From: Pseudoalteromonas peptidolytica
GTDB lineage: Bacteria > Pseudomonadota > Gammaproteobacteria > Enterobacterales > Alteromonadaceae
DNA: 64,000 bases
NCBI RefSeq assembly: GCF_012641745.1
Contig: NZ_WEHZ01000003.1
Span: 184,699-248,698, forward strand
Direction of reading: 5' to 3'
The number at the start of each line of letters is the position of its first letter. Position 1 is the stretch's first letter. Made by a program: the position numbers and the translations under genes. This document shows positions 18,637-28,193 of the stretch, piece by piece. The notes beneath the pieces were generated by a model. The model saw only the letters and a program-made list of their open reading frames with translations. It ran no database searches and was not told where the DNA came from.

Positions 18637-20664
18637 TTAGGCATAGTAATCTATTGCAGAATCAGTATTTCTCTGCGGTGAAGCTTGTACATTTTGTGCT
18701 GTGTCATCACTACTACCATGTCCAGCTTGTCCACCAGCACTACCAGAATTTCCTTCAGCATCACCATCACTCTGCCCTTGTTGCTGATAAGATATTTGGC
18801 TATCTCCTAACTCAATCCCTTGTTCTGCAAGCATTTCTCTTAACCTAGGCATGGACTGCTCCAGTAACTCTTTTGCCTGTTGATTTTGCACAACGATATT
18901 CACTTGAGCTTGCTCTGCATCACTTTTTATTCGTATCTGCATTGCCCCCAACTCAGGAGGATCAAGTCTGATTTCAGCCTCTTTATTGTTTAGGTTCAAC
19001 ATCATACCAACTCGCTGATGCAGCTCCTTGGCGGCATCTTGACGCGCAATGTTGATTGCCTGTTGAAGGTTAGCATCAGTTGCAGGTTTTGTCTGTGCTG
19101 TTGATTGGTTTGAAGACTGTGTTTGTTGAACTTGCTGCACTTCTTTTAAGGTTTGGTTTAAAGAGGAGTTATCCTGCTGTGGTGTTTGAACAGGGCTTGT
19201 TTCTTGCTTTAGTGCTGCTTGTGTAGTTGCGACGAAAGGCTGACGTTCAGATTTGAGCGCTTCCTTATTTGAATGCGCTTCAACTTGCGCTGAACGACTT
19301 AACTCTTTTTCTGCCAGTTTTTCGATAACTTGCTTATCGGTATTTTGTTTTTCTACGTTCTGTTTTTCAAGTACGCTGCTTTCAACATCTTGTAACTTTT
19401 GATTTTCACGATTTTGATCCACATTCTGTTTTACCGAGGTAGGGATATCTTTCCCCTCTTTAAGGGGCGTCGTTATTACTTTTTCCTTAGTAAGTTGTGT
19501 CTCGGAAATCACAATATCATTAACTGATGTTTTCCCCTCTGACGTCATATTCTCTGAGTTTAGCGACTGAACAAGAGGTTTGAGCTGTTCTAGCGTCGTT
19601 ACGCCAGAGCGGTTTCCTAGGAGCAGTGCTATTGCTTTTTGAACACCTGGAGAAGCATCATAAACATCCAATTTACCATCAATTACCGCTTTTAATTGTT
19701 GTTGTTCTTGATGAGTTAACTTTGCAATTATCTGAACTTGTTGTTCACCACCTTTTGCTGCACTTTTCTTGGTATCTATAGCTATTGTAGCGTTCGATTC
19801 AGTAGCTGACTCTTTCAACTTCGCTTTACTCTGCTTTTCATCAGCAAGCAAGTCATCATCAGACGTGGTAGATTGAGTGCTTTGTACTTTTAAAACGGCT
19901 TCATCGGTACTATTTTTCAGTCCTATTGCCGCTTTACTCCCTAAGTCTGCATCATCAGCTTTATTGTTTTGTAACGCACTCTCTACCCCTTTAGTCGCAA
20001 TGGCAGTTGCTACAGTTGACTTCTCAAGTTGATCTTCAGCATGTTTCTCAGGCTGGTTTTGCATTGGCAGCTTGTCCATACTTTGAGCTTTTGGATCTGT
20101 TCTTTGCTCTTTGCCAGTCGAAATGAGCGTACTATCTATGGCTGAAACAGGTTTAGTTTGCTCCTTTTGTCCCTGCACCTCTGTGTCTTCTGTCGATTTT
20201 GCACCAGAAATACCGTTAGACTCTTTCTCTAGCGCTTCTTTGACAGATTGCGCTACTAAACTTGGATGCTGCAATGAAGTATCTTGCTTCTTTGATGCAC
20301 TGATTTGTGTGTACAAATCATTATCTGGTAAATCAGGTAACACTTCGCCTGACATCTCTGAAGGTATACTATCGCCTTGATACTGAGATAGCACAGCACC
20401 TTCTCCCCCCTTTTCTTTTACTGATGGTGTAACACTTTGTTCAGACTCAGCTAATTCCTTAGTGACACCAGCCCCCAAGTCTGATGAACCATCTGAATCG
20501 ACTTGCTCTTGAGCAGACTTATCGCCTTGATGAGTTAGCTCAGCCATCAATACGCGAAACCCGGTTTCACCCTCTTGGCTATTAGCGTCCTGCTCTGAGG
20601 CTTTACCTTTAACCTCAACTTCTTGACTGCCTCGTTGCAGCATAGATGCAAGCATTACATTCAT
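18637..20664 (-). CDS. fliK: Flagellar hook-length control protein FliK
   Basis: 675 residues. Residues 1-520 are a low-complexity ruler rich in Ser, Lys, Gln and Glu with many short EKQN-like units. The conserved Flg_hook domain (about 545-640) has VGMMLNLNNKEAEIRLDPPELGAM (in two stretches), VNIVVQNQQAKELLEQSMPRLR and MLAEQGIELGDSQIS. It measures hook length and signals FlhB. It is longer than the enterobacterial protein (about 400 residues), consistent with a long hook or just a longer linker. A sigma-54 site lies 115-130 bp upstream, so it probably heads the fliK-L-M-N-O-P-Q-R-flhB unit. Confidence 0.94.
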   Translation of the reverse strand: MNVMLASMLQRGSQEVEVKGKASEQDANSQEGETGFRVLMAELTHQGDKSAQEQVDSDGSSDLGAGVTKELAESEQSVTPSVKEKGGEGAVLSQYQGDSIPSEMSGEVLPDLPDNDLYTQISASKKQDTSLQHPSLVAQSVKEALEKESNGISGAKSTEDTEVQGQKEQTKPVSAIDSTLISTGKEQRTDPKAQSMDKLPMQNQPEKHAEDQLEKSTVATAIATKGVESALQNNKADDADLGSKAAIGLKNSTDEAVLKVQSTQSTTSDDDLLADEKQSKAKLKESATESNATIAIDTKKSAAKGGEQQVQIIAKLTHQEQQQLKAVIDGKLDVYDASPGVQKAIALLLGNRSGVTTLEQLKPLVQSLNSENMTSEGKTSVNDIVISETQLTKEKVITTPLKEGKDIPTSVKQNVDQNRENQKLQDVESSVLEKQNVEKQNTDKQVIEKLAEKELSRSAQVEAHSNKEALKSERQPFVATTQAALKQETSPVQTPQQDNSSLNQTLKEVQQVQQTQSSNQSTAQTKPATDANLQQAINIARQDAAKELHQRVGMMLNLNNKEAEIRLDPPELGAMQIRIKSDAEQAQVNIVVQNQQAKELLEQSMPRLREMLAEQGIELGDSQISYQQQGQSDGDAEGNSGSAGGQAGHGSSDDTAQNVQASPQRNTDSAIDYYA

Positions 20665-20778
20665 TATTAAGCTACCTCAAAAAGTGGCAATATACTGCCG
20701 TTGTAATTAACGCTAACACGCCTAAAAGCCGCATTATTAAGCATTCACTACATAAATTTGAAAACGTTTTAACTACTT

Positions 20779-20794
20779 TGCATATTTCGAGCCA
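20779..20794 (-). promoter_or_regulatory. Sigma-54 promoter before fliK
   Basis: Minus-strand TGGCTCG-AAAT-ATGCA keeps GG-N10-GC and most of the consensus TGGCACG-N4-TTGCW. It sits at the fliJ end of the 132-bp fliJ-fliK gap, giving a leader of roughly 100 nt. It would uncouple fliK to flhB from the fliE-J operon. Confidence 0.65.
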
Positions 20795-20796
20795 AC

Positions 20797-21243
20797 CTAC
20801 CAAGAGCGTGCTCTTCGAACAAATTGGTTGGTGGCAAACTCATCCAGCATTCTTTGCTCTGCTTTGGCTAATTTTTGCTGCTGTGCCAACGCTTGTTTCT
20901 CTATTAGCTTTTCAATGGCTTTGGTTTTCGCTTGTTGCGCTAACCACAATTTACGGCGCTGCTCAACGACTTGTTTAGCGGTATTCACGGTTTTCGCCTG
21001 CTGATCTATCGCCTGTTCAATCTTATTAATAAAGTTATGATATTGATTGAAACCACCACTCGTTAAACCAACCTTTGCCTTATTGTGAAGCTGCATACTG
21101 TACTCCATCCGAAAATCGTTGAGCCCAGATAATCTTTGTTGGTTGGTAGTAAGATGTTGCTGTGCTTGCACAAAGTTTGCGCGCAAGTTATCTTCTTTGT
21201 CTTTTTCTAATTTCAGCAGTAGGTCTAATTTATTGTTTGCCAT
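20797..21243 (-). CDS. fliJ: Flagellar export protein FliJ
   Basis: 148 residues from ATG 21243, which overlaps the fliI stop as TAATG; a start 39 nt further upstream would lie inside fliI. The protein is almost entirely an antiparallel coiled coil rich in Gln, Lys and Leu, with the family start NKLDLLLKLEKDKEDNLR. FliJ sits in the central hole of the FliI hexamer like a gamma subunit and escorts unloaded chaperones to FlhA. It ends the fliE-J unit. Confidence 0.93.
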   Translation of the reverse strand: MANNKLDLLLKLEKDKEDNLRANFVQAQQHLTTNQQRLSGLNDFRMEYSMQLHNKAKVGLTSGGFNQYHNFINKIEQAIDQQAKTVNTAKQVVEQRRKLWLAQQAKTKAIEKLIEKQALAQQQKLAKAEQRMLDEFATNQFVRRARSW

Positions 21244-22574
21244 TATGCTTGTCCCAGAAGCTGCGCAAGGTTTTGTAGACACTCATCATAGTTGATAACG
21301 TCTTTCATTCCTTGCTGTAAGAAATTATTGACCGCAGGCATCATGTTTATCGCCTGATCTAACATTTGGTCACTACCTTTTTGGTAAGCACCAAGAGTGA
21401 TCATATCTTTGTTCTGCTGATACATTGAGTAGACTTGCTTGAGCACTCTAGCTTGCTGCATATGCGCTTCAGATACAACTTGTGGCATAACACGGCTAAT
21501 GGACTTTTCAATATCAATTGCTGGGTAATGCCCACTATCCGCAAGTTCTCTCGAAAGTACTATATGACCATCTAATATCGCACGAGCAGCATCCGCGATT
21601 GGGTCTTGCATATCATCGCCTTCACTCAATACCGTGAAAAATGCGGTAATTGAGCCTTGTCCTTCACCGCCATTACCCGCTCGCTCAACCAATGCGGGTA
21701 GTTTTGCAAACACCGAGGGGGGGTAACCCTTTGTGGCTGGCGGCTCACCTACCGCGAGTGCAATTTCTCGCTGCGCCATGGCATAACGCGTTACAGAGTC
21801 TAATAGTAGTAAGACATTTAGGCCTTGATCGCGAAAATACTCAGCGATTGTCACTGCGCTTTCACAGCCTTTAAGGCGCATTAAAGGTGAAGCATCCGCC
21901 GGTGCGGCAACCACCACAGAACGTCGCCGCCCCTCTACGCCAAGTATTTCATCAATAAACTCTTTAACTTCCCGCCCACGTTCTCCTACAAGGCCAACAA
22001 CGATAACATCAGCTTCACTGCCTCGGGTCATCATGCCAAGCAATACTGACTTACCTACACCACTACCTGCAAACAAACCCATACGTTGACCTTGCCCAAC
22101 AGTAACAATAGAATTTATGGCTCGTACCCCTACGTCCATTGGGGAGTCGATCGGTCTTCTAGCTAGTGGGTTTATCGGCGCTGCTGCAAATTTCAAGTGC
22201 TGCTGGGCATCTATGGCACCGAGGCCATCAAGAGGGCGGCCTAAGCCATCAACAACACGGCCAAGTAGCTCCATACCGACAGGCAGTCCTGAATCTTTCA
22301 CTTTGGGAATAACGCGGGCACCAGGAAGCACGCCAGTAATATGATCGTTAGGCATCAAATAAAGCGTCTCTTGATTAAAGCCTATCACTTCAGCGTCAAT
22401 GAAACCGCCAAGCGTTTCAATTTTGCACTGACTGCCAATAGGTGCATTCAGTCCTCTTGCTTCCAGCGTTAACCCAACCACTCGAGTCAGGCTACCTGCA
22501 ACGGCCACGCCATAAGGCTTTACAAACTTTTTGTATTTACTGATCCGCTCGCTCAAAGCAGCTGATGTAGACAT
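21243..22574 (-). CDS. fliI: Flagellum-specific ATPase FliI
   Basis: 443 residues, homologous to F1-beta. Walker A is [16 protein letters not shown]; the Walker B strand is [35 protein letters not shown] (with the ATPase-specific ERA-like loop) and [19 protein letters not shown] follow. The N-terminal beta-barrel and C-terminal helical domain are complete. It hydrolyses ATP to aid loading of export substrates together with FliH and FliJ. FliH lies 70 bp upstream. Confidence 0.97.
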   Translation of the reverse strand: MSTSAALSERISKYKKFVKPYGVAVAGSLTRVVGLTLEARGLNAPIGSQCKIETLGGFIDAEVIGFNQETLYLMPNDHITGVLPGARVIPKVKDSGLPVGMELLGRVVDGLGRPLDGLGAIDAQQHLKFAAAPINPLARRPIDSPMDVGVRAINSIVTVGQGQRMGLFAGSGVGKSVLLGMMTRGSEADVIVVGLVGERGREVKEFIDEILGVEGRRRSVVVAAPADASPLMRLKGCESAVTIAEYFRDQGLNVLLLLDSVTRYAMAQREIALAVGEPPATKGYPPSVFAKLPALVERAGNGGEGQGSITAFFTVLSEGDDMQDPIADAARAILDGHIVLSRELADSGHYPAIDIEKSISRVMPQVVSEAHMQQARVLKQVYSMYQQNKDMITLGAYQKGSDQMLDQAINMMPAVNNFLQQGMKDVINYDECLQNLAQLLGQA

Positions 22575-22644
22575 TTCGTAGTTACCTATTTAGATGCTTC
22601 CCTCAAATGCTTGCGAACAACAGGCAATGAGGGCAAGTTCTTAT

Positions 22645-23460
22645 TTACGGATTTATACCACTGTCTAGCAAAAATGATTCCAATACTTCACTGATGCGGT
22701 TTTTCAGTGTCATATCAATTGAAGATTGTGGTGTTTTGACCTCACATCCCCCTCTATCTAGAGTTGGTTCAGGGATCAGCTGCCAATGCTGTGATTCGAT
22801 GTGTTCCGCACCATACATAGATTGTACTAACTCGAGATCTTCTGGATGCAGATGTATTCGCACCGTTTGCTCTTTAACTGGTAGCGCATCCATTGCTTTT
22901 TTCAATGCGTTCAAAATAAGCTCAGGGCTGGTTTTCAGTTCTTTAAAAATGACTTGCTCTGCCAATAAATTGACAAGATATACCAGTTGCTTTTCACACT
23001 CATCATCAACACGTGTAAGTGGCGATTGCATCTCGTCTAATAAGCTTGAAAGTGCTTTCATGCGTTCTTCGATAATTGGTTGTGCTTCTTCGATGCCCTT
23101 CTCTTTCCCTATCTCAACGCCTTCTTTATAGCCAGCTTCTTTACCTTCTGATACGCCTTTTTCAAAGCCCTCAATATAACCTTGCTCATGACCTTGTTTG
23201 ATACCTTCGTCATAAGCATCTTGGCGAATTTGTTCAAGCTCTTCGAGTGTTAGCGTCGGAAATTCAGGCTCTTGTGGCTCAGGCTCTTCGTGAACTTGTT
23301 TCTTACTGTAGAGCTCCTCCAACGGCGTGCCAAACGCAGTCGATCGCCCTCTAAATTTCTCTGGTTTATCAGACACATCTGGTATTGGCCAGTTTTCTAG
23401 CAATTCATCTAATGCTTCGGTACTGACAGGGCGACCTTTATACAGCTTTTTATCGACCAT
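22645..23460 (-). CDS. fliH: Flagellar ATPase regulator FliH with ten-glycine GxxxG ladder
   Basis: 271 residues. The N-terminal part (1-70) is Pro/Glu-rich and contains the Trp (LENWPIPDVS) region that binds FliN/FlhA. Residues 86-122 carry ten glycines at exactly every fourth position (86, 90, 94, 98, 102, 106, 110, 114, 118, 122), the GxxxG helix packing repeat known from FliH. The C-terminal domain (about 130-265) with QLVYLVNLLAEQVIFKELK binds FliI. Acts as a dimeric stator that regulates FliI and links it to the C-ring. Three bp after fliG. Confidence 0.94.
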   Translation of the reverse strand: MVDKKLYKGRPVSTEALDELLENWPIPDVSDKPEKFRGRSTAFGTPLEELYSKKQVHEEPEPQEPEFPTLTLEELEQIRQDAYDEGIKQGHEQGYIEGFEKGVSEGKEAGYKEGVEIGKEKGIEEAQPIIEERMKALSSLLDEMQSPLTRVDDECEKQLVYLVNLLAEQVIFKELKTSPELILNALKKAMDALPVKEQTVRIHLHPEDLELVQSMYGAEHIESQHWQLIPEPTLDRGGCEVKTPQSSIDMTLKNRISEVLESFLLDSGINP

Positions 23461-23463
23461 GGT

Positions 23464-24504
23464 TTACAAGAACTCCTCACCACCACCACCACCAAGCATG
23501 ATTTCGCCTGAATCGGCCAAACGTCTCGCGGTAGCAAGAATTTCTTTTTGTGCTGCTTCAACTTCACTTATCCTGACAGGCGGCATAGCTTCTAAGTCAT
23601 CTTGCATCATTTCAGCTGCGCGCTTGGACATATTTTTCAATATCTTATCTTTCAGTGAGTCATCAGCGCCTTTAATCGCTTTCATCAGTACATCTTGCTG
23701 TACTTCACGCAAAATTGCTTGGATCCCTCGGTCTTCTACATCCATTAAATTCTCAAACACAAACATTAAATCTTGGATTTGTTGTGACATCTCTTCATCA
23801 TGTTCGCGTATAGAATCCATCAGCTGGCCTTCAACGTTAGTATCAAGATAGTTCATGATATCAGCGGCCGCTTTTAAGCCACCCATTTTCGCAGCCTGCG
23901 CACCAGCTTGGCCAGCAAATTGTTTTTCCATGATTTCGTTTAGCTCTTGTAATGCCGCGGGCTGAACTTCTTCTAAGTTGGCGATTCTCATCGTTAAGTC
24001 TAAGCGCACTTTCTCAGGAAACTGAGACAATATTTCTGCGGACTGCTCCGGCTCTAGGTAAGACAAAACAATGGTTTGGATTTGCGGGTGCTCGTTACGA
24101 ATGATATTCGCAACCTGTTTAGAGTCCATCCATTTTAATGAATCTAAGCCTTTTGCACCTGAACCCATTACAATTTGGTCTATTAAGCTTGCTGCTTTGT
24201 CTTCGCCAAGTGCTGCAGTCAGTGCTTTTTTAATAAAGTCTTCAGATTGGAAGCCTATGGTACTAAAGCTTTGTATTTGCTCAATAAACAAGTTATGCAC
24301 TGCTGCAATTTTAGCCTGTGATAAGTCATCCATAGACGCCATCGCCATACCCACCTTTTGTACCTGCTTTGGCTCTAGGTGTTTTAAAATTTGAGCTGCA
24401 TCTTCTTCTGTCAAACTAAGCAGTAAGATGGCGGCTTTATCAACGCCATCTAATTTTTCAACGTCAAAGGCCGCGGGTAATTGTTTTTGTTCTTCATCAG
24501 TCAT
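23464..24504 (-). CDS. fliG: Flagellar motor switch protein FliG
   Basis: 346 residues of almost all-helical armadillo-like repeats: N domain (binds FliF) with VDKAAILLLSLTEEDAAQILKHL in two helices, middle domain with the EHPQ motif (RNEHPQIQTIVLSYL), and C-terminal torque domain with charged residues in MFVFENLMDVEDRGIQAILREV. It ends with a Gly run (MLGGGGGEEFL). It transmits stator torque to the rotor. It overlaps fliF by 8 nt. Confidence 0.97.
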   Translation of the reverse strand: MTDEEQKQLPAAFDVEKLDGVDKAAILLLSLTEEDAAQILKHLEPKQVQKVGMAMASMDDLSQAKIAAVHNLFIEQIQSFSTIGFQSEDFIKKALTAALGEDKAASLIDQIVMGSGAKGLDSLKWMDSKQVANIIRNEHPQIQTIVLSYLEPEQSAEILSQFPEKVRLDLTMRIANLEEVQPAALQELNEIMEKQFAGQAGAQAAKMGGLKAAADIMNYLDTNVEGQLMDSIREHDEEMSQQIQDLMFVFENLMDVEDRGIQAILREVQQDVLMKAIKGADDSLKDKILKNMSKRAAEMMQDDLEAMPPVRISEVEAAQKEILATARRLADSGEIMLGGGGGEEFL

Positions 24505-26212
24505 CTTCGGTTAACCACGCTTTCACAACTTGTGATGAGAGTTCAGGTTCATTCGCAACAAGGGCACGTACCGCTTTTAGTAGGTCCTCATCACCATGTA
24601 AGTCTGGCAATTGTAATCTACCGTCTGATGAGAAGCCAACTGCTGACTCGTCGAAATCGTTATTTAGCATATCTAACGTGCTATCACCTAGGTCAACACC
24701 GCTGGTTAAAGCATCTTCATCAAAATCTTCCAGTGTATCATCTGGGTAAATTAGACGTTTAAGCATAGGTCGTACCACTGCTAAGATTAGCACAATGATA
24801 ACTAACGTTCCCGCAACTAAGCGAATGGTTTTTTGGAACCAATCTTGTTCCCACAGTGGTAACTCTTGCATTTCCATCAAATCTTCGCGAACGAATGGTA
24901 CAGTAACCACTTCTAGTGCGTCGCCACGCTGCATGTCAAAGCCGACACCGCCTTGAAGCAAACGACGGATATTGTTCAGCGCTTCTTGTGAACGAGGCAC
25001 CATAGTCATATTACCTTCGGCATCTGGCTGAGGTAGGTAATCAACCGCCACACTCACACTAATTCTGCGAATAACGCCAGTTTGTTGACGCTTATGACTA
25101 ATCGTCGTATCAAGTTCGTAGTTACGGGTCGCTTCTTTTTGAATACTGCTAGGCGTAGTGCCATTACCGTTTCCTCCTTGACCTGCAACTTCAGGGATAT
25201 TTGAGTTAAGTGGAGGTTGGTTCGTCAGCGCTCCTGGGATCCCCACTGATAGACCGCCAATATTGTTTTCTTCGTAAGTTGTTTCACTTCTGACCGCTGG
25301 TAAATCAGGGTTATAGCGTTTTTGTGTTTCTTCAACTGCACTAAAGTCCATCGTCAGATCAACTTGGGCCGTAAAATTGCCTAGGCCCACTGTTGGGATC
25401 AGTATACTGTCTATCTTTTCTAAGTACTCTTGCTCTCGCTTACGTTCAATTTCGTACTCTTTTCTAGAGCGAGCAGCAAGCGAATCTTGTGAACCTGAGT
25501 TAAGTAAGCGTCCATTTTGGTCAGTCACCGTTACCCGTGATGGCTCCAGCCCCTGTACCGCTGATGCCACGATATCTACGATAGAGTCAACTTCTTCTCC
25601 TCCTAAAGTTCTGCCACGCTTTAGCGTGATCACCACTGTCGCAGATGGTTTCTTTTCACGACGGGCAAATACGTTCTCCTTTGGAATAGCTAACAGTACT
25701 TTTGCACGATTTACATCTTGCAGCTCTTCAATCGTTCTTGCCAACTGCTGCTCACGACCGTGCTTTAGCCGTTCTCTTTCAAGACGTTGACTAACACCAA
25801 AACCCATGTCCTGCATTAAAATATCAGTACCGGAGCTAGGAGATTGGGTGAAACCATCACGCGCCATACGCAACTTAACATCTTGGTAATCCGATTCAGC
25901 AACTAAAATAGTATTACCGTCTAATTGGTACTCAATTTTTTGTTGGTCTAGGAAGTCTAGCGTCTCAACTAGCTCTTCAGTAGGATATTTACCCAGCGGA
26001 CGCATGTCTGGCTGGCGGGCCCAAATAATGATAAAAATGGCAATTGCTAAACAAATAGCTAACGCAATAACCAGAGTAACCTGGCGCAACATATCGACAC
26101 CGCTTAGCGCACTGAAGTAGCCAGACTTTTGCTCTTGTTGCTCGTCCGAACCGCTGTCGTTATTCAGCGCTGCGTCGGAAAGTGTAAGATCTGTTGATTG
26201 ATTAGTAGCCAC
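24497..26212 (-). CDS. fliF: Flagellar MS-ring protein FliF
   Basis: 571 residues from GTG 26212, chosen because GGAGAG precedes it by about 6 nt; TTG 26227 is an alternative. Two transmembrane helices, about 30-55 (VTLVIALAICLAIAIFIIIW) and 440-462, flank the periplasmic ring-building motifs. SxxRxxEYERKR-like text RSRKEYEIERKREQEYL marks RBM3. The C-terminal tail (PELSSQVVKAWLTEDD) is the FliG-binding peptide. It forms the MS ring, the first structure of the basal body and the target of FlhF. Follows fliE by 23 bp. Confidence 0.96.
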   Translation of the reverse strand: MATNQSTDLTLSDAALNNDSGSDEQQEQKSGYFSALSGVDMLRQVTLVIALAICLAIAIFIIIWARQPDMRPLGKYPTEELVETLDFLDQQKIEYQLDGNTILVAESDYQDVKLRMARDGFTQSPSSGTDILMQDMGFGVSQRLERERLKHGREQQLARTIEELQDVNRAKVLLAIPKENVFARREKKPSATVVITLKRGRTLGGEEVDSIVDIVASAVQGLEPSRVTVTDQNGRLLNSGSQDSLAARSRKEYEIERKREQEYLEKIDSILIPTVGLGNFTAQVDLTMDFSAVEETQKRYNPDLPAVRSETTYEENNIGGLSVGIPGALTNQPPLNSNIPEVAGQGGNGNGTTPSSIQKEATRNYELDTTISHKRQQTGVIRRISVSVAVDYLPQPDAEGNMTMVPRSQEALNNIRRLLQGGVGFDMQRGDALEVVTVPFVREDLMEMQELPLWEQDWFQKTIRLVAGTLVIIVLILAVVRPMLKRLIYPDDTLEDFDEDALTSGVDLGDSTLDMLNNDFDESAVGFSSDGRLQLPDLHGDEDLLKAVRALVANEPELSSQVVKAWLTEDD

Positions 26213-26235
26213 GATTACTCTCCACAATCATTTTG

Positions 26236-26568
26236 TTAAACTGGCATGCTCATGATTTCTTTATAGGCTTCGACAAGTTTATTGCGAACTTGTACCGTTG
26301 CCTCAAAAGCGACCGATGATTTTTGTTTTGCGATCATCGCCTCAGCAAGAGAAACACTACGATCACCCATCTCCACCGCCGTCACTTTTTTCTTTGCGTC
26401 TTGCTGAAGGCCATGAACAGAATTGAGTGCGTCAGAGAGTAAATCTCCAAATTGAGCTGAAGAAGATGCTGCTGTTTTAATTGGCTGCACAGTAGGCTGC
26501 GTATTTCTTGTCGCTTCTGCGGCCATTGCCTGCATTTCTTGGAATAGCGCTGATGATTGTACTTTCAT
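26236..26568 (-). CDS. fliE: Flagellar MS-ring/rod adaptor FliE
   Basis: 110 residues. The C-terminal half is the conserved family part: FGDLLSDALNSVHGLQQDAKK, then VSLAEAMIAKQKSSVAFEATVQVRNKLV (in two helices) and AYKEIMSMPV at the end. It connects the MS ring to the rod and is first exported. It leads the fliEFGHIJ operon behind a sigma-54 promoter about 40 bp upstream. Confidence 0.96.
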   Translation of the reverse strand: MKVQSSALFQEMQAMAAEATRNTQPTVQPIKTAASSSAQFGDLLSDALNSVHGLQQDAKKKVTAVEMGDRSVSLAEAMIAKQKSSVAFEATVQVRNKLVEAYKEIMSMPV

Positions 26569-26606
26569 GATGCTTTACTCAAAATAACTCTTGTTACCTT
26601 GATGAA

Positions 26607-26622
26607 AGCAGGAAACATGCCA
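26607..26622 (-). promoter_or_regulatory. Sigma-54 promoter before fliE
   Basis: Minus-strand TGGCATG-TTTC-CTGCT has GG-N10-GC and matches the sigma-54 consensus at nearly all conserved positions. Transcription would begin about 28 nt before the fliE ATG. FlrC, encoded just upstream, is the expected activator (class III promoter in Vibrio terms). Confidence 0.78.
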
Positions 26623-26636
26623 ACATTAAAACACTT

Positions 26637-26663
26637 TAATTTCAGTTGGTTAAGCTGAAATTA
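26637..26663. repeat. 9-bp perfect inverted repeat upstream of the fliE promoter
   Basis: TAATTTCAG and CTGAAATTA are separated by 9 bp and lie 15-40 bp upstream of the fliE sigma-54 site. It could be a binding site for a dimeric activator such as FlrC, although FlrC often binds downstream of the start, or a second weak terminator hairpin. No known operator is recognised. Confidence 0.4.
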
Positions 26664-26760
26664 CCCTGTCGAAAAATTGGCAGTCGGAGGAAAAGGAAGG
26701 TGCCAGAAAAAAGCAACAGCTTCGTTTAGGTTGATGTTGTATTAGCCTGAGGTGTACAAA

Positions 26761-26799
26761 TGAAGGTAAGCTCACGTCCTACTTTTAAGCTCACCTTCA
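26761..26799 (-). terminator. Hairpin after flrC, probable terminator of flrBC
   Basis: TGAAGGTAAGCT and AGCTCACCTTCA are complementary over 12 bp with one G-U type pair and a 15-nt loop, 24 bp after the flrC stop. On the minus strand the hairpin is followed by TTTGT, a short T-run only. Position between two sigma-54 operons supports a terminator. Confidence 0.5.
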
Positions 26800-26822
26800 A
26801 GATATCTGAGCGACTCTTTCAC

Positions 26823-28193
26823 CTAAGCTGGTAACGCAATTCCGAGATCTCGCATTTTTGCTAGCTTATAGCGCAGTGTCCTTGGGCTCATGCCTAAAAC
26901 TTCAGCCACTTCTTTGCGCTTACCATTAAACTTAGCAAGCGTATCCAAAATAATTTGATGCTCTTTGTCCTGTAGCTCATCCTTATAATTGATGATGCCA
27001 TCATCATTGGGAGCGTCTTCTGTAGCGGACTGCGTGAGGCTAGTTTCTGACTCAACCAAAGACATCGGTGAAAAGTTTTCAATAAAAATATCATCTTCTT
27101 TGATTTCAAGGCCCTGAAACAATATCAAAGCACGCTGGATGACGTTATCAAGCTCACGCACGTTGCCAGGCCAGCTATGAGAATTTAACTTTTGCTTAGC
27201 ACTAGTACTTAACTTGGGTGTTGGTTTACCCGCTTTTTGCATATGTCTTGATAGCAAGTGCTCAGCCAATACCGTAATGTCTCCTGCTCTATCTCTAAGC
27301 GGCAGCCATTCCAATGGGAAAACATTAAGGCGATAGTATAAATCTTCTCTAAATACCCCATCTTCAACCGCTTCTTTCAAATCTCGGTTACTGGTTGCCA
27401 ACACCCTAACATCTAGTGTTATGGTTTTTCTACTACCAAGTCGCTCCACTTCCCGCTCTTGTAAAACGCGAAGTAATTTTGCCTGAAGCCCCAAATCCAT
27501 TTCTGTGATTTCATCCAGTAATATTGTCCCTTTTTGCGCTTGTTCAAACTTACCAGGGCATGCCTGAATTGCACCTGTAAATGCGCCCTTCTCATATCCA
27601 AACAGGGTAGCCTCAAGCATATTTTCTGGAATTGCAGCACAATTAATTGCAATAAATGGTTCGTCAGCCCTGTCTGATTTATCATGAATGTAACGGGCTA
27701 ATACCTCTTTACCTGATCCACTCGGCCCAAGCACCATTACACTGGCATCAGACTTTGCTACTTTTGCAGCCAACTCAAGCAGCTTTATACTCTTTGGATC
27801 AGCGACGATAGGACCCTCTGTTTCTTTTTCTTTTTCAGGTAGGTAACGACCCACCATATTCAACAACACTTCAGGCGCAAAAGGCTTAGCCATGTAATCA
27901 ATGGCTCCCAAACGCATCGCTTCAACCGCATCATCAATGGTCGCATAAGCTGTCATCATTAACACTGGCAGCTCAGGGTAGTTAAGCTTTATGGATTTCA
28001 ACAAATCTAGCCCACTCATTGCACCCATTTGAACATCGCTTACCACCAAAGAAAACGTCTCTTGCTTGAGTAACAATACGGCTTGCTCTGCACTGTTTGC
28101 TTCGACACACTCAATGCTTGAAAGCTGTAAAGTATCGATGAGCGCTTCTCTTAAGCCGGCATCATCTTCAACAACTAACACTTTATTACTCAT
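26823..28193 (-). CDS. flrC: Sigma-54-dependent response regulator FlrC/FleR
   Basis: 456 residues: receiver (about 1-120) with phospho-acceptor Asp53 (LVVSDVQMG), AAA+ domain (about 135-370) with Walker A GPSGSGKEV, sigma-54 loop [12 protein letters not shown], Walker B TILLDEITEMD and arginine-finger region REDLYYRLNVFPL, then a Fis-type helix-turn-helix (RKEVAEVLGMSPRTLRYKLAKM). Phosphorylated by FlrB, it should activate the sigma-54 promoters of basal body, hook and some flagellin genes in this window. Start overlaps flrB as ATGA. Confidence 0.95.
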   Translation of the reverse strand: MSNKVLVVEDDAGLREALIDTLQLSSIECVEANSAEQAVLLLKQETFSLVVSDVQMGAMSGLDLLKSIKLNYPELPVLMMTAYATIDDAVEAMRLGAIDYMAKPFAPEVLLNMVGRYLPEKEKETEGPIVADPKSIKLLELAAKVAKSDASVMVLGPSGSGKEVLARYIHDKSDRADEPFIAINCAAIPENMLEATLFGYEKGAFTGAIQACPGKFEQAQKGTILLDEITEMDLGLQAKLLRVLQEREVERLGSRKTITLDVRVLATSNRDLKEAVEDGVFREDLYYRLNVFPLEWLPLRDRAGDITVLAEHLLSRHMQKAGKPTPKLSTSAKQKLNSHSWPGNVRELDNVIQRALILFQGLEIKEDDIFIENFSPMSLVESETSLTQSATEDAPNDDGIINYKDELQDKEHQIILDTLAKFNGKRKEVAEVLGMSPRTLRYKLAKMRDLGIALPA

